64,000 bases of DNA. It comes from Anaerococcus sp. Marseille-P3915 (GTDB taxonomy: Bacteria > Bacillota > Clostridia > Tissierellales > Peptoniphilaceae). The position numbers and the translations under genes are program-made. This document shows, one piece after another, positions 15,246 through 24,145 of this stretch. The notes beneath the pieces are model-generated. The model saw only the letters and a list, made by a program, of their open reading frames with translations, searched no databases and had not been told where the DNA came from. The DNA lies in NCBI RefSeq assembly GCF_900258475.1, contig NZ_LT984887.1, positions 1,430,181-1,494,180 on the forward strand. Reading direction: 5' to 3'. The number at the start of each line of letters is the position of its first letter. Positions within the stretch are counted from its first letter, which is position 1.

Positions 15246-15881
15246 TTACTCCTTGCAGATGTCTATTGACTTGCTTGCGCCTATCCTGTCTGCTCCTGCT
15301 TCGATTAGGGCTAGGGCTTCTTCTCTGGTGTGGATGCCGCCGCTTGCCTTTACTTTGATCTTGCCTTCTACTGCTTCTCTCATTAGCTTGATTTCAGCTA
15401 CAGTCGCTCCTCCTGTTGAAAATCCTGTGGAGGTTTTGACGAAGTCTGCTCCTGCATTTAGGGCTAGCTTGCAAGCTTTGATTTTTTCATCTTCTGTTAG
15501 TAGACAGGTTTCTATGATTACCTTGAGAATATTTTCTCCTATAGCTTCTTTGATGGCTCTGATTTCATCTTCTACATAGAAATAATCTTCTGATTTTAGC
15601 CTGCCAATATTGATTACCATGTCTATCTCACTTGCCCCATCTCTGATGGCTTCTTTTGCCTCAAAGACTTTTGCATCTTTGGTCATGGCTCCTAGTGGAA
15701 AGCCTACTACTGCTGCAATTTTGATGTCTTTGTTATAATCTCTTATAAATTTGACATAGGATGAGTTGACGCAAACTGAGTAGAAGTCATTCTCTACTGC
15801 TTCGTCTACTAGTTTTTTAATTTGGTCAAAGGTCGCATCTGCCTTTAGGTTGGTGTGGTCTATATATTGGTTAATTTTCAT
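15246..15881 (-). CDS. deoC: Deoxyribose-phosphate aldolase
   Basis: 211 aa from the ATG of [12 protein letters not shown], which has GGAGG 5-8 nt upstream; two in-frame ATGs lie just before it. It is a class I aldolase cleaving 2-deoxyribose-5-phosphate to acetaldehyde and glyceraldehyde-3-phosphate in nucleoside salvage. The Schiff-base Lys is in FVKTSTGF, the second Lys in KVKASGG, and the catalytic Asp is near IDMVINIG. Its start lies inside the end of the upstream phosphatase gene (about 10-nt overlap). Confidence 0.96.
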   Translation of the reverse strand: MKINQYIDHTNLKADATFDQIKKLVDEAVENDFYSVCVNSSYVKFIRDYNKDIKIAAVVGFPLGAMTKDAKVFEAKEAIRDGASEIDMVINIGRLKSEDYFYVEDEIRAIKEAIGENILKVIIETCLLTEDEKIKACKLALNAGADFVKTSTGFSTGGATVAEIKLMREAVEGKIKVKASGGIHTREEALALIEAGADRIGASKSIDICKE

Positions 15882-16983
15882 CATTTCCTCCATATTCTAT
15901 GAGGGCAAGGGTTAGGTCATCTGCCATTTGCTGCCAATTGAAGTCTCTTATATTTTGATAGAGGGCTTGTATGTCGCCCTTTTTGGAAAATTCTTCTCTG
16001 AGCCTTTCTAGGCCATATTCCTTGCCATTTTCATTTTTCGCTTCTATTGTTCCATCTGTGAAGAATAATATCTTGTCATTTTCTTCTAGTTTTAGGGTTT
16101 TTTCTTTGTATTTATCAGCCTCTATTATATTTGATATCATCCTGCCACTTACAAGGAGATAATCAGCTATTTTCTCGCTTTGCCTATAGATAAGGGGTGG
16201 ACAATTGTGGCCAGCATTGGCAAAGACTAGGCTATTGTCCCTAAAATCAAAGATGCCAAGCCAGGCTGTGAAATATTGGCTGGAGTCTATCTCTAATTTG
16301 GTAAATTTCTTCCTGAGGTTGAGAAAGACTTGGCTAGGGCTATAGTCTGGGTGCTTGTCAAAGATGGCGGACATAGACACTTTTAAAAACATTGTCATTA
16401 TCGATGCCTTGACCCCATGGCCCATGACATCTGCTATATAAAATGCTGACCTATTTTCGTCAATCTTGATTAAGTCGTATATATCGCCTGAGACCTTTTC
16501 AGAAGGATTGTAGATGCCTGATATTTTAAGCTTGCCATAGGTTTTATTTTTAGGGAGAATAGATGCTTGGATTCTTCTTACAAATCTCAAGTCATCTATC
16601 ATGTCCTTGTTGGCATTGTAGAGGTCTATTTTAAGGATGGATTCACTTGTGATATCCCTGTAGACTTCGATTGTGCCAGCAAAGTCCCCATCATAGAAGA
16701 TTGGGGATGTCTTTATGGAATAATACTTGCCATCGATTAACTTTTCTTCAATCATGGTTGTGGTTTTGACCACTTCGTTGCTATTGCTAAGTAATAGGTC
16801 GATATTATCATCTAGGTAGGTCTTTAAGGTCTCGCTCTTATCTAGAGCATCAATAAGGGCGTCATTAACAAAGGCTACCTCGCCCCTGTCATCTATTATC
16901 CTGACCCAATCATCCATTGCGTTTAGGATAAAAAAGTTGAAATTTTCTCTTAAGTAATGTGTTTTTTCTAAAGACCCTGTCAT
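15871..16983 (-). CDS. PAS-domain PP2C (SpoIIE/RsbU-type) phosphatase
   Basis: 370 aa from ATG 16983 (AAAGGGGCAAATT before it). A PAS-like sensor (about 15-115; [30 protein letters not shown]) and a short helical linker precede a SpoIIE-type PP2C domain (about 155-365). Metal-binding motifs are [20 protein letters not shown] and FTDGTIEA. RsbU/SpoIIE-type enzymes dephosphorylate anti-anti-sigma factors. No RsbV/W partner is visible here. It heads the operon with deoC, the amylase gene and rnhA, an uncommon combination. Confidence 0.88.
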   Translation of the reverse strand: MTGSLEKTHYLRENFNFFILNAMDDWVRIIDDRGEVAFVNDALIDALDKSETLKTYLDDNIDLLLSNSNEVVKTTTMIEEKLIDGKYYSIKTSPIFYDGDFAGTIEVYRDITSESILKIDLYNANKDMIDDLRFVRRIQASILPKNKTYGKLKISGIYNPSEKVSGDIYDLIKIDENRSAFYIADVMGHGVKASIMTMFLKVSMSAIFDKHPDYSPSQVFLNLRKKFTKLEIDSSQYFTAWLGIFDFRDNSLVFANAGHNCPPLIYRQSEKIADYLLVSGRMISNIIEADKYKEKTLKLEENDKILFFTDGTIEAKNENGKEYGLERLREEFSKKGDIQALYQNIRDFNWQQMADDLTLALIEYGGNDEN

Positions 16984-17088
16984 AATTTGCCCCTTTAACT
17001 TTCTTAGTATGACTATATCATTTTTAGCATAGTAATTCAATCTAGTTTTATAGGTGGAAATGTATTTAAAATATTATTTGGCCCACAA

Positions 17089-17114
17089 GAAAAAGCCAGC
17101 TAGGCTGACTTTTC
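17089..17114 (-). terminator. Terminator after the CAP gene region
   Basis: GAAAAAGCCAGC / GCTGACTTTTC stem, one mismatch, with T-rich minus-strand tail. It follows the C-terminal domain remnant. Confidence 0.75.
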
Positions 17115-17127
17115 TTTATAAAGGAGT

Positions 17128-17277
17128 TTAGGCTTTCGCTTGCTTATAAAGCTCTGCCCTTAGGGTTTGGATATATTTTTCTACCTTTTTGTTGATTTCT
17201 TTTTGTTTGGCTATTAATTTTATGAGTTTATCTCTTTTAAATGAGTCAGTAAGCCATCTATTGCATAGATACGGGCT
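17128..17277 (-). pseudogene. Remnant of a CAP-protein C-terminal helical domain
   Basis: After the stop of the 514-aa CAP gene a second frame reads SPYLCNRWLTDSFKRDKL and on to a stop at 17128 (49 residues). It aligns with the C-terminal domain of both neighbouring CAP proteins (YMxxNYMPKxxKxKLTKL, then a QK-rich helix). It has no start of its own. It is best read as a leftover of a duplicated gene end, or of read-through lost by a stop. Confidence 0.6.
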
Positions 17278-17282
17278 TAGAT

Positions 17283-18827
17283 TTATAGATTTGCTTCTAA
17301 TTTTATGATTACTTTTTCAATTTTGGCGAGTATTACTTTTTGTCTGGAGATTAATTTGGTGAGCTTATCTTTTCTGGCTTTTGGCATGTAATTATGGGCC
17401 ATGTAGTTTTCTGCGTAGGCTACTATTCTTTTGTTATTTTCAAAAGCTTGTCTTAGGGCTCTGACGGAGTTGGCGTATTTTGTATTTTTCCTTTTATTAT
17501 AGGCTTCTAAGTCTGTTTCTAGCTCTTTTACACGAGCATCTACATAGTCTTGATCATAATTATCATTGTTTCTAATTTCTTTTAAGTGATTTATCTGACC
17601 GAATATGCTATTGGCTAAAAAATCGCTTGATTCTTCTGCTTTTCTTTTGAAGGTCTTAGCTTTTTCTAGGAGCCTATCTAGGTTTTCGTAGTTTACTGGG
17701 TCACTTGCTTTTATAAAGTTGACTGTGTATTCTATCGGGTAGGCTAAGCCTGCATCACTTATGCCACTTACGCTTATCCTATAGGATGCGTTAGTTTGTT
17801 TTTTAAGCTCGTGACCAAAGATTAGGGCACTACCATAGCCGTAGTTTTGTTTTGATATATAAAGGCCATTAGCTGGTGTGTAGGTCTTGACCTCTCCAGT
17901 TTTTAAATTTTCTACTTTCACACTTGTGTTTAGCTCATCTATGTCTAGTAGCTTTCCTATTTGGATTGAAAATGGTGAGCTTGGCTTTACTAGTTCAACT
18001 AGGGTATTTGTTGCAGGGTAGGCTATTACGTCTTTATTTCTAAATCTAGTATTAGCTTCATCTATGACAGTTGTTGCGTTGAATTTGCCTATGTGACCTA
18101 TGCCCATTTGTACTGCATAAGGATTTAAAAGCCATCTTCTGTGGCCTACACTTTTATAATTATTTGGACTTCCATCATCCATATAAGCCATGATGGCACT
18201 ATATGGGGAATCGTAACCTCTACCTAAGTTTGAGGTCTTGGCCCCTTCCTTGCCTGCTAAAATGATATCTTCATTTCCGCTATAGCCTGCTGGTGTTGGT
18301 GGGTAGTGGTTAATGGCTGAATTTAGGTTGGAAACTAGTGTTGCTGACTGGGCAAGGGTAGACATTTGCTTATTTTCAAATACCTCCGGAAGACCTACCA
18401 TGAACCTATAGGTGTTTATAAAATGTAGGGTATCTTCTATAACCTCATCTGTCAAGCTTCCCAATTGGTTTGCTCTTGGATTTGGTATCTGGCTATAGAT
18501 TTGCCTAGCATTTAAGTCATAGCTAGGTTGGGTTAGGTTTATGCCTGCAAATTTAACCTTTGAAGTAGATCTTGTCTCATAGTTTCTCCAATAGGCCTTT
18601 ACTTCTTCTGCGCTTGGCATGTTGGTTGTGATGCCAAGACTTTGGCCAGTGGATAGGCTTGTACTTGTTGTGTCTATTTCATTTGCTGGGATTAGGTCTG
18701 GGCTTGTTTGCTTAGCTTCGTCACTTAGTGCTGGATCTAAGGTGCCTATTTCGCTTGCCTTACTTATAGCAAGTGGTGAGATTAGGCTTACTGCTAGGGC
18801 AAGTCCCAATATTATCTTAGTCTGCAT
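17283..18827 (-). CDS. Secreted CAP-domain protein with C-terminal helical domain
   Basis: 514 aa. A signal peptide (1-24, ISKAS) precedes a CAP/SCP domain (about 125-260; FINTYRFMVGLPEV, SVGHRRWLLNP). A beta-rich middle (about 260-370) and helices follow, and then a 65-residue C-terminal domain (NSVRALRQAFENNKR, YMAHNYMPKARK). That last domain recurs in the next gene. No LPxTG signal is present. CAP proteins are secreted and variously bind lipids or peptidoglycan; the function here is unknown. The C-terminal helices may serve as a non-covalent surface anchor, by inference. Confidence 0.82.
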   Translation of the reverse strand: MQTKIILGLALAVSLISPLAISKASEIGTLDPALSDEAKQTSPDLIPANEIDTTSTSLSTGQSLGITTNMPSAEEVKAYWRNYETRSTSKVKFAGINLTQPSYDLNARQIYSQIPNPRANQLGSLTDEVIEDTLHFINTYRFMVGLPEVFENKQMSTLAQSATLVSNLNSAINHYPPTPAGYSGNEDIILAGKEGAKTSNLGRGYDSPYSAIMAYMDDGSPNNYKSVGHRRWLLNPYAVQMGIGHIGKFNATTVIDEANTRFRNKDVIAYPATNTLVELVKPSSPFSIQIGKLLDIDELNTSVKVENLKTGEVKTYTPANGLYISKQNYGYGSALIFGHELKKQTNASYRISVSGISDAGLAYPIEYTVNFIKASDPVNYENLDRLLEKAKTFKRKAEESSDFLANSIFGQINHLKEIRNNDNYDQDYVDARVKELETDLEAYNKRKNTKYANSVRALRQAFENNKRIVAYAENYMAHNYMPKARKDKLTKLISRQKVILAKIEKVIIKLEANL

Positions 18828-18874
18828 TATTACTCCTTTGTAGAATTATGGTAACTTTAAGTTTAACTTAGAAT

Positions 18875-20023
18875 TTAATTTTGGATTTTCGCTTCTAATT
18901 TTACTAGGATTACTTCTATTCTTTCTAGGATATTTTTTTGTTTTCCTACTAGCTTTGTAAGTTTTTCTTTTGTTTCCTTTGGCATGTAGTTATTCGCCAT
19001 ATAATTTTCTGCATAGGCTACTATTTTTTTATTGTTTTCTACTGCTTTTCTGAGGTTTATTACTGAATTTTTGTATTTTTCATCAGTTACGCCAAGGTCT
19101 TTTTTCATTCTTTGGTAGTAGTTATCAAATAGGTTCCTATATTCATCTATTGTATAATACTTTCCTACTACTCCTGAGCTTAGGACTAGGGAGTGAGTAT
19201 AATAATGATTTTCTCCTTTTCTTACTCCATATCCTGCTGTTTTATCTTGATTTACGCTGTCTACCATGTTGGTGTAATGACCTACCGTACTTGGTGTGTA
19301 GCCTCCTACACTTCTAAATTTCTTGCTTAGGGCATCAATGTTTTCTTTTTTGGATAAGTAGGCGGACATTTCACTTTCTGTTTGGTAGCCTTGGCTCCTT
19401 AGATAATCATATACTTGCTTTTCCTCATCCCACCATTGTTCTATGGATCTTGCTGCTTGCTTTTGATTATTCCACGCTAGGTTTTCGCTGGTATTAAAGA
19501 CTGTGGCATGGTCTGGTGTGCCTGCAGAGTAGTTGGCATTGCCTTGGCCTACTGCCATCATGAAGCTTGTGATTCCTAGGCTGTCTAGGTGAGCTCCATC
19601 GATTCCACGGTCATTTTGTCTTTTTGCTTCTACCATGGCAATATTTTCTATGGCTTGTTTCATATTATCCATGCTTGCTGCATCATCTGAACTATTTCTT
19701 TGTCTAGCGCTTAGATAGGTACCTTCTTTATCATCTGCTCTTGTTAGGGCGTAAACTGCTTCTTTATCATCGTTTTCTAGATAGAATCCTAGGACTCCAT
19801 TTTTCCACTTGTCCTTGTTTGAGAGGGCTTCGTATTTGGATTTTTCTTCTTCAAATACTTGATTTAACTCTTCTTGGCTTATCTGTTTATGGTCGCTAAA
19901 TATATAAGACCAGTTTACAGATGTCATTATATTTGTATTTGGGGCAGCAAAGCAAGTTTCACCCATAAATAGTCCTGTACTTGTCGCTAATGCTAAGCCT
20001 AGTAAGATTTTCTTTATTTTCAT
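18875..20023 (-). CDS. Secreted CAP-like protein with the same C-terminal domain
   Basis: 382 aa. A signal peptide (1-27, CFAAPN) is followed by a helical segment and a CAP-like domain (about 115-310; NYSAGTPDHATVF, ENLAWNNQKQAARSIEQWWDEE, VGHYTNMVD). The C-terminal helical domain (about 318-382) is close to that of the adjacent gene. The CAP domain also resembles residues about 470-650 of the giant wall protein at 40791, so three paralogous CAP modules exist in this window. It is read from its own promoter. Confidence 0.8.
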   Translation of the reverse strand: MKIKKILLGLALATSTGLFMGETCFAAPNTNIMTSVNWSYIFSDHKQISQEELNQVFEEEKSKYEALSNKDKWKNGVLGFYLENDDKEAVYALTRADDKEGTYLSARQRNSSDDAASMDNMKQAIENIAMVEAKRQNDRGIDGAHLDSLGITSFMMAVGQGNANYSAGTPDHATVFNTSENLAWNNQKQAARSIEQWWDEEKQVYDYLRSQGYQTESEMSAYLSKKENIDALSKKFRSVGGYTPSTVGHYTNMVDSVNQDKTAGYGVRKGENHYYTHSLVLSSGVVGKYYTIDEYRNLFDNYYQRMKKDLGVTDEKYKNSVINLRKAVENNKKIVAYAENYMANNYMPKETKEKLTKLVGKQKNILERIEVILVKLEAKIQN

Positions 20024-20057
20024 TTTTACTCCTTTAACAAAATATTCTATTATAATA

Positions 20058-20063
20058 ATTATA
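20058..20063 (-). promoter_or_regulatory. -10 element of the 382-aa CAP gene
   Basis: Minus-strand TGTTATAAT, an extended -10 (TGnTATAAT), 35 nt before the start. The -35 (TTTTGA at 17 bp) is weak. Confidence 0.5.
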
Positions 20064-20095
20064 ACATATTTTTTATATTTTCAAAATTTCCAAAA

Positions 20096-20126
20096 GAAAA
20101 ACCACCCTCTTTTGAGGATGGTCTTT
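20096..20126 (-). terminator. Terminator of the ribosomal protein operon
   Basis: ACCATCCTC / GAGGGTGGT stem on the minus strand, then a T-run, 65 nt after the rplQ stop. This marks the end of the 14-kb operon. Confidence 0.85.
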
Positions 20127-20190
20127 ATTTAAATTATAATCTAAATAAATTATCTGATGCCCACAGCCGCGAGTTTTGGGCATTTATTTA

Positions 20191-20532
20191 TTAAACTAAT
20201 TCAAGGATAGCAAGTTCAGCTCCGTCGCCTCTTCTTGGTCCTAGTTTTAGTACTCTTGTGTATCCACCATTTCTGTTTTCATATTCTGGTGCTATTTCTG
20301 AAAATAGTTTTTGAACTACTTCTGGCTTATATAGGTAGCTTGCTGCTTGTCTTCTTGTGTGAAGTGTATTTTTCTTACCTAGTGTGATCATTTTTTCAGC
20401 CATTTTTTGTGTTTCTTTAGCTCTTGTTACTGTAGTTTCGATTCTACCGTTTTCAAGTAATGATCCTACAAGGTTTCTTAGCATAGCATTTCTGTGGTCG
20501 GTTCTTCTACCTAGCTTTCTTTTTCCTGCCAT
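20191..20532 (-). CDS. rplQ: 50S ribosomal protein L17
   Basis: 113 aa, the short bacterial L17 form. N-terminal [19 protein letters not shown] and a central [11 protein letters not shown]-like helix (here [11 protein letters not shown]) identify it; the C-terminus ends [14 protein letters not shown]. It sits at the polypeptide exit side of the 50S subunit. Last gene of the operon, 9 nt after rpoA, as in most Firmicutes. Confidence 0.98.
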   Translation of the reverse strand: MAGKRKLGRRTDHRNAMLRNLVGSLLENGRIETTVTRAKETQKMAEKMITLGKKNTLHTRRQAASYLYKPEVVQKLFSEIAPEYENRNGGYTRVLKLGPRRGDGAELAILELV

Positions 20533-20541
20533 GTTTTCCTC

Positions 20542-21492
20542 CTATTCATCTTTTAGAACAAATCCAAGTTCGTGGATTTTGTCTATTACTTCTGTTAGTG
20601 ATTTTTTACCGAAGTTTTTGATTGTTTTTAGTTCTGATTCTGGAACTGCTATTATGTCTGCCACTGTATCAAAGCCTGCTCTTTTTAGGCAATTGAATGA
20701 TCTTAGAGATAGGTCTAATTCTTCGATTGTCTTATCTAGGCCTTCGTCTAAGCTTTCTTCTTCTTGTTCATCTATGATTTCTTCTTCTTCTGGTGGGAAC
20801 TGTTTGTCTGGAAGTTCGTTGAAGAAGGAGAAGTTTTCCATTAGGATGGATGAGCCTTCTGCTAGGGCTTCTTGTGGGCTTACTGTTCCATTTGTCCATA
20901 CTTCTATGATTAGTTTATCATAGTCTGTTGATTCCCCTACTCTAGTATTTTCTACTGTGTAGTTTACTTTTTCTACTGGAGTGAAGGATGAATCGATAGC
21001 GATTGTTCCTATAGGATCTGCTTCGTCTTTATTATCTTCACTTATCCTATAGCCCTTTCCATTTGTGACATCCATCGCTATTAATAGCTTAGATTTGTCA
21101 TTTACTGTTGCTATATAATGGTCAGGATTAGCTATTTCAACTAAGGCATCTTCTTTTATATCTTTGGCTGTGACTATTTTTGGTCCTTCTATGTCTAAAA
21201 ATAGGGTCACATCTTCTTCTGAGTGCTTTTTGACTCTAAGGCCTTTGATATTTAATATTATTTCAGGAACGTCTTCAACTACTCCATCTATTACTGAAAA
21301 TTCGTGGAGTACACCATCTATTAGTATTTTTGAGACGCTAGAACCAGGTAAGGATGATAGAAGCACCCTTCTCATGCTGTTTCCAATGGTTGTACCATAT
21401 CCTCTTTCTAATGGATATAGGGCGAATTTGCCATAATGGTTTTCTTCGTTTATATCCAGTATTTCTATATCTGTGTTTAATTTTTCGATCAT
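20542..21492 (-). CDS. rpoA: DNA-directed RNA polymerase alpha subunit
   Basis: 316 aa. The N-terminal assembly domain (about 1-230) has the conserved EPLERGYGTT-type motif as YPLERGYGTTIGNSMRRVLLSS. An acidic linker (EEEEIIDEQEEE) leads to the C-terminal domain (about 250-316; LSLRSFNCLKRAGF, TIKNFGKKSLTE), which contacts UP elements and activators. Cotranscribed 30 nt after rpsD and 9 nt before rplQ. Confidence 0.98.
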   Translation of the reverse strand: MIEKLNTDIEILDINEENHYGKFALYPLERGYGTTIGNSMRRVLLSSLPGSSVSKILIDGVLHEFSVIDGVVEDVPEIILNIKGLRVKKHSEEDVTLFLDIEGPKIVTAKDIKEDALVEIANPDHYIATVNDKSKLLIAMDVTNGKGYRISEDNKDEADPIGTIAIDSSFTPVEKVNYTVENTRVGESTDYDKLIIEVWTNGTVSPQEALAEGSSILMENFSFFNELPDKQFPPEEEEIIDEQEEESLDEGLDKTIEELDLSLRSFNCLKRAGFDTVADIIAVPESELKTIKNFGKKSLTEVIDKIHELGFVLKDE

Positions 21493-21522
21493 GGTAGCTC
21501 CTTAGTTCTAACTTAATTAATC

Positions 21523-22116
21523 CTACTTAGAGTAAAACTCTACTATCATACGTTCTTCAACTGGAATATCTATCTCTTCTCTTGTTGGGAATTTTTCTAC
21601 TTTTACTTTTAGGTTTTCTATATCAGAATCTAACCATTCTACTACGCCAAATGATGCATTTACTTCTTTGATGTTTTTGAATAGTTCTTTGCTTCTTGAT
21701 TTTTCTCTAACTTCGATTACATCGCCTTCTTCTACTAGGTATGATGGGATATCTACTTGTTTGCCATTTACTAATAAGTGGCCGTGTGTTACTATTTGTC
21801 TAGCTTCTCTTCTAGTTCTAGCAAGACCTGATCTGAAGGCTATGTTATCTAGTCTTCTTTCGCAAAGGATTATAAGTTGCTCACCTGTTTGTCCCTTCAT
21901 TCTGCTTGCTTTGTCGTAGTAACCTCTAAATTGTTTTTCACTTACTCCGTAGATGAATTTAGCTTTTTGTTTTTCTCTTTGTTGCATACCATATTCAGAT
22001 AGTTTGCTTCTTCTTTGTGGAAGAGCTCTGTTTGAACTACCTGTATATCCTAGGTAGGCTGGAGAAATGCCTAAAGCTCTCGCTCTTTTGTATACTGGAT
22101 CTTTGCTTACTGCCAT
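21523..22116 (-). CDS. rpsD: 30S ribosomal protein S4
   Basis: 197 aa. A primary 16S-binding protein, also a translational repressor in many bacteria. It lacks the N-terminal zinc cysteines (Cys-free N-terminus with NRALPQRRSKLSEYG). An S4 RNA-binding domain follows (RLDNIAFRSGLARTRREARQ, HGHLLVNGKQVDIPSYLV). Placement inside the alpha operon, as opposed to alone as in Bacillus subtilis, is typical of many Clostridia. Confidence 0.97.
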   Translation of the reverse strand: MAVSKDPVYKRARALGISPAYLGYTGSSNRALPQRRSKLSEYGMQQREKQKAKFIYGVSEKQFRGYYDKASRMKGQTGEQLIILCERRLDNIAFRSGLARTRREARQIVTHGHLLVNGKQVDIPSYLVEEGDVIEVREKSRSKELFKNIKEVNASFGVVEWLDSDIENLKVKVEKFPTREEIDIPVEERMIVEFYSK

Positions 22117-22128
22117 AATATCTCCTTA

Positions 22129-22527
22129 TTAAACTCTTCTTCTCTTTGGTGGTCTACATCCGTTGTGTGGGATTGGTGTTACATCTTTGATCATTGTAAC
22201 TTCTAGTCCTGCTGCTTGTAAGCTTCTGATTGCAGATTCTCTTCCTGAACCTGGGCCTTTTACATAAACTTCTACAGTCTTTAGACCATGTTCGATAGCT
22301 TTCTTTGCTGCTACATCTGCTGCTTCACCTGCTGCAAATGGAGTAGATTTTCTGCTGCCTCTAAAGCCTAATTGTCCTGCGCTTGCCCAAGAGAGTGCAT
22401 TACCTTGCATATCAGTAAGTGTTACCATTGTATTATTGAATGTTGATGAAATGTGTGCTTGGCCACGTTCAACATTCTTTTTAACTCTTCTTCTACCTTT
22501 AGTAGATCTTTTTCCTTTTGGAGCCAT
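22129..22527 (-). CDS. rpsK: 30S ribosomal protein S11
   Basis: 132 aa. Platform protein contacting mRNA near the Shine-Dalgarno site. Seen motifs: [30 protein letters not shown] and the basic end [11 protein letters not shown]. It lies 3 nt after rpsM and 12 nt before rpsD. Confidence 0.98.
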   Translation of the reverse strand: MAPKGKRSTKGRRRVKKNVERGQAHISSTFNNTMVTLTDMQGNALSWASAGQLGFRGSRKSTPFAAGEAADVAAKKAIEHGLKTVEVYVKGPGSGRESAIRSLQAAGLEVTMIKDVTPIPHNGCRPPKRRRV

Positions 22528-22530
22528 TTA

Positions 22531-22875
22531 TTAACCCTTTCTGCTTTTTCTTGTTCTTGCGTTGTTTTTAGTATTTTGACCTCTTACTGGAAGTCCCATT
22601 TTGTGTCTTAGTCCTCTGTATGAACCATTTTCTCTTAGGGCCTTGATGTTGAGATTTCTTTCTCTTCTTAGATCACCTTCGATTGTGTATTTGTTTAGTT
22701 CATCACGGATTTGACCAAGTTCTTCTTCTGTAAGGTCTTTCATCTTTGTATCAGGATTGATTCCTGTGTTTTTTAGTATTTCGTTTGCAGTTGAACGACC
22801 TATACCATATATATATGTTAGTCCGATTTCTGCTCTTTTTTCTCTAGGTAAATCTATACCAGCTATTCTTGGCAT
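22531..22875 (-). CDS. rpsM: 30S ribosomal protein S13
   Basis: 114 aa, slightly shorter than the usual 120-122. It makes head-to-head bridges with the 50S subunit and contacts P-site tRNA through its tail. Motifs: [42 protein letters not shown] and [16 protein letters not shown] with a short KSRKG end. First after rpmJ with a 9-nt gap. Confidence 0.97.
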   Translation of the reverse strand: MPRIAGIDLPREKRAEIGLTYIYGIGRSTANEILKNTGINPDTKMKDLTEEELGQIRDELNKYTIEGDLRRERNLNIKALRENGSYRGLRHKMGLPVRGQNTKNNARTRKSRKG

Positions 22876-22884
22876 TGTACCCTC

Positions 22885-22998
22885 CTAACCTTGTCTTTGT
22901 TTGTGTTTTGGATTGTCGCAGATTACCATTACTTTACCATTTCTTTTGATAACCTTGCATTTATCACACATTTTTTTAACTGATGCTCTAACTTTCAT
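22885..22998 (-). CDS. rpmJ: 50S ribosomal protein L36
   Basis: 37 aa, exactly the family length. Begins [16 protein letters not shown] and carries the zinc-binding C-x2-C...C-x12-H pattern (CDKC, ICDNPKH), so it is the zinc-containing C+ form. ATG at 22998 follows an AGGAGC site. The gene stands between infA and rpsM, the standard position. Confidence 0.95.
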   Translation of the reverse strand: MKVRASVKKMCDKCKVIKRNGKVMVICDNPKHKQRQG

Positions 22999-23148
22999 TT
23001 TTGCTCCTAACTTAAGTTTATATCTTGCCTTGGTAAGAAAATTGGATAATGTCCTCTCGAGGCCAACGGCCTCTCGCTTAGTTTTTCGGGCTCACTTCGT
23101 TTGCCTCGAAAATGAAGGATTGAAAATCCTTCACCCTAGATGTTGGGA
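22999..23148 (-). repeat. Hairpin-rich spacer between infA and rpmJ
   Basis: 150 nt inside an otherwise tightly packed operon. It holds GAGGCC-AAC-GGCCTC, an outer TTTTCG/CGAAAA stem around GGC/GCC, and GAAGGAT-TGAAA-ATCCTTC (23114-23132), the last of the TTTCA-loop family on the minus strand. It looks like an inserted intergenic repeat that may affect downstream expression. Confidence 0.55.
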
Positions 23149-23367
23149 CTATTTTCTTCTCCAAGTTATTCTGCCTTGGCTAAGATCGTAAGGAGATAAT
23201 TCTACTGTTACCTTATCTCCTTCTAATATTCTAATGCTGTTCATACGAAGCTTTCCTGATATATGAGCTTGTATTTCATGTCCGTTATCTAGTCTTACTA
23301 CAAATAATGCATTTGGTTTGGCTTCGATAACTTCCCCTGTTACTTCTATAGCATCTTTTTTTGACAT
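23149..23367 (-). CDS. infA: Translation initiation factor IF-1
   Basis: 72 aa from ATG 23367, supported by GGAGGTT upstream; a longer frame is not plausible. OB-fold with [27 protein letters not shown] and the end [10 protein letters not shown]. It binds the 30S A-site during initiation. It follows adk after 124 nt; the usual map gene between adk and infA is absent. Confidence 0.97.
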   Translation of the reverse strand: MSKKDAIEVTGEVIEAKPNALFVVRLDNGHEIQAHISGKLRMNSIRILEGDKVTVELSPYDLSQGRITWRRK

Positions 23368-23491
23368 TGATAGAACCTCCTTTTTATTATCTCTAAAATG
23401 TCTATTGAACGCTTTATTTCTTATCAACGACTTTGTTCTAGAAATCTATGAAAGATTCTATCACATCTATTTCTTCTAACATAAATTAAGT

Positions 23492-24142
23492 TTATTCCCC
23501 TAATTTACTATTAAACTCGTTAAAAACTTCTTCTGGAGTTTTAGCGCCATCTATTGTTATTAGCTTACCAGCTTCTTTGTAGTAGTCTATAAGTGGGCTG
23601 GTTTGCTCGTTGTAGATATTGATACGATTTTTGACTGTTTCATAGTTATCATCGTTTCTTTGGATTAATTTTCCACCACATCTATCACAGATACCTTCTT
23701 TTTCTGGCTTGTGATTTTTAATGTGGTAGGTTTCTCCGCAGTCTGGGCATACTCTTCTGCCTGTGATCCTATCTATTAGGATTTGACTATCTACGTTGAA
23801 GTATACTACCTTGCTTATTTCGGTGTTTCTTTCTTCCATTCCGCAATCTAAGGCCTTGGCCTGTTTCATGTTTCTTGGAAATCCATCAAATAAGACTATG
23901 GTATCTTCTTCTTTATCTAGTTTATCAAAGGTATCCCATACCAGGTCTATCGTTAGCTCATCTGGTACTAGGTCTCCTCTGTCCATAAAAGATTTTGCTT
24001 TCATTCCCAGTTCAGTTTTATTTGAGATATTATATCTGAATATATCACCTGTTGCTATCTGAACTGCATTTTTTTCTTTTAATATTTTACTTGATAGCGT
24101 ACCCTTTCCAGCTCCTGGTGGGCCTAACAAAATTATATTCAT
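23492..24142 (-). CDS. adk: Adenylate kinase
   Basis: 216 aa, the long-lid form. P-loop GPPGAGKGT (residues 7-15), NMP-binding segment TGDIFRYNI and a zinc-type lid with CPDC and CDRC pairs. DGFPRNMKQA is also present. It catalyses ATP + AMP = 2 ADP. It starts 3 nt after the secY stop, so it is translated with the operon. Confidence 0.98.
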   Translation of the reverse strand: MNIILLGPPGAGKGTLSSKILKEKNAVQIATGDIFRYNISNKTELGMKAKSFMDRGDLVPDELTIDLVWDTFDKLDKEEDTIVLFDGFPRNMKQAKALDCGMEERNTEISKVVYFNVDSQILIDRITGRRVCPDCGETYHIKNHKPEKEGICDRCGGKLIQRNDDNYETVKNRINIYNEQTSPLIDYYKEAGKLITIDGAKTPEEVFNEFNSKLGE

Positions 24143-24145
24143 GTC

